NCBI RefSeq assembly: GCF_002737765.1
Contig: NZ_PEGG01000138.1
Span: 1-7,563 of the forward strand
DNA length: 7,563 nt
Reading direction: 5' to 3'
Source: Caulobacter sp. B11
GTDB taxonomy: Bacteria; Pseudomonadota; Alphaproteobacteria; Caulobacterales; Caulobacteraceae
Shown here: positions 6,760-7,563 of the stretch, in pieces
How the letters are laid out: each line of letters starts with the position of its first letter
Numbering within the stretch: the first letter of the stretch is position 1
Made by a program: the position numbers and the translations under genes
The notes under the pieces: model-generated
Told to the model about the DNA's origin: nothing
What the model saw: only the letters and a program-made list of their open reading frames with translations
The model's database searches: none

Positions 6760-7480
6760 TCTATCTGCGCTCCTTCCTGTTCCAGCTGTGGTTCTGGCTG
6801 TGGTCGATCGCCACCGTCACCTGGATGATTCCCTTCTTCGCCCTGCCCCGCCGAGCGACCATGTGGGCGCTGCGGATCTGGGCCAATGGCATCATTCTCG
6901 GGCTTCGCTGGCTGGCCGGCGTGCGGATCGAGGTGCGCGGCCGCGAGAACCTGCCGACCGGCCCGGCCCTGGTCGCGCCCAAGCACCAGTCGATGTTCGA
7001 CGTCTTCAGCCAGTTCGCCCTGCTGCCCGACGCCAGCTTCGTGATGAAGAAGGAGCTGCTGAACGTGCCGCTGTTCGGCTGGTATGGCCTGAAAGGCGGC
7101 ATGATCGTCGTCGATCGCTCCGGCGCGGCCATGGCGCTGAAGAAGCTGGTGCGCGACACCTTGGCCCGCATGAAGGAGGTCCGGCAGGTGGTGATCTTCC
7201 CCGAGGGCACCCGCGGCAAACCCGCGGCACACCCGCGACTACGCCCGGCGGCACTACAGCCCGGCATCGCCGCCCTCTACCGCGAGCTGAACCTGCCGGT
7301 GACGCCGATGGCCCTCAATACCGGCATGCACTGGGGCAAGGGTTCCTGGTCAAGCCCGGCGTCATCGTCTTTGAATATCTGCCGCCGATCCCCGCCGGTC
7401 TGAAGCGCGGCGAGTTCATGCGCGAATTGCAGACCCGCATCGACACGACCACCCATGCCCTGGAAGCGTCGGGGATCTAG
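6756..7480 (+). pseudogene. plsC: 1-acyl-glycerol-3-phosphate acyltransferase, frameshifted
   Basis: PlsC acylates lysophosphatidic acid to phosphatidic acid at the inner membrane. The start is a TTG with a good ribosome binding site, followed by a hydrophobic N-terminus (about 4-30). The acyltransferase blocks are all present: HQSMFD with H77 and D82; KGGMIVVDRSG near 109-119; FPEGTR at 148-153; and LPVTPMALNTG in block IV. After HWGK (codon ending 7340) the frame breaks. The original frame ends at 7403, giving 215 residues with a foreign tail. The expected continuation, FLVKPGVIVFEYLPPIP to LEASGI, runs in the next frame from 7343 to the stop at 7480. One missing base in the glycine codon at 7341-7342 explains it, and repair gives about 241 residues, the usual length. 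An 11-bp tandem repeat right after FPEGTR also disturbs the normal spacing. The catalytic core is intact, so a sequencing or assembly error is as likely as real inactivation. Confidence 0.85.
7209..7237 (+). repeat. 11-bp tandem repeat inside plsC
   Basis: ACCCGCGGCAA (7209-7219) is followed directly by ACCCGCGGCAC (7220-7230) and a partial third copy ACCCGCG (7231-7237). The unit is not a multiple of three, so copy-number change shifts the frame. It begins at the Thr-Arg codons of FPEGTR. Confidence 0.7.
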
Positions 7481-7563
7481 CTGTCGAAGCTATGAAGGTT
7501 GTTCACCCGAGGAGCGGCTGAGAAGCTGGGGTTGCGAAGCACCAACCTTGGCCGGAGGTCTCC
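7481..7563. other. Non-coding tail with competing inverted repeats
   Basis: No gene is recognisable in these 83 bases. AAGGTTG (7495-7501) can pair with CAACCTT (7543-7549), while GGTTG (7530-7534) can pair with CAACC (7543-7547), so the two pairings exclude each other. GGAG-GT-CTCC closes the window. The minus strand is open in one frame down to a TAG at 7477-7479, so the 3' end of a convergent gene from beyond the edge is possible but unsupported by any known motif. Confidence 0.3.

Noticed and set aside
7503..7563. TPP riboswitch suggested by GGCTGAGA
   Set aside because: The other conserved TPP elements and their order are absent, and the sequence ends at the window edge.

Overview
The window is high-GC, gene-dense DNA from an alphaproteobacterium, most likely a member of the Caulobacterales (Caulobacter or a close relative). 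The evidence is the codon usage, the methyl-accepting chemotaxis protein (MCP) signalling-tip sequence, an MJ0042 zinc-finger/DUF3426 protein resembling the Caulobacter polarity factor ZitP, and the gene order around ftsEX. No RNA gene, insertion sequence, CRISPR array, phage gene or other mobile element was seen. This looks like ordinary chromosome. The placement is inference from reading, not from a search.

Left part (1-2940, + strand): the 3' nine tenths of lysA, whose product makes lysine from meso-diaminopimelate; a 131-bp gap with a small hairpin; then a complete MCP with about six N-terminal membrane segments and no obvious periplasmic sensor domain.

Middle part (2941-4453, - strand): a two-gene unit read leftward, a zitP-like gene followed by a hypoxanthine phosphoribosyltransferase (hpt). 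The hpt stop faces the MCP stop across 19 bp. That junction holds two perfect 6-bp stem-loops, and each places one gene's stop codon in its loop.

Right part (4501-7480, + strand): a tightly packed unit, ftsE-ftsX-ydcF-like-plsC. The successive overlaps of 8, 4 and 4 nt suggest translational coupling. It starts divergently from zitP across 47 bp. FtsE and FtsX form the membrane complex that couples cytokinesis to cell-wall hydrolysis. The DUF218/YdcF-like protein belongs to a family linked to envelope metabolism, and PlsC makes phosphatidic acid for membrane lipid. The theme is therefore division and envelope growth, set back to back with a polarity gene. plsC as given carries a single-base frameshift near 7341-7343 and an 11-bp tandem repeat in its coding sequence. 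This is either real decay or a sequencing/assembly error.

The last 83 bases hold no recognisable gene, only competing inverted repeats. I found no clear evidence for a wholly new system. The points most worth checking are the zitP/ftsE divergence with a histidine-rich ZitP tail, the stop-codon hairpins, the broken plsC, and the ydcF-like gene locked into the ftsEX operon.
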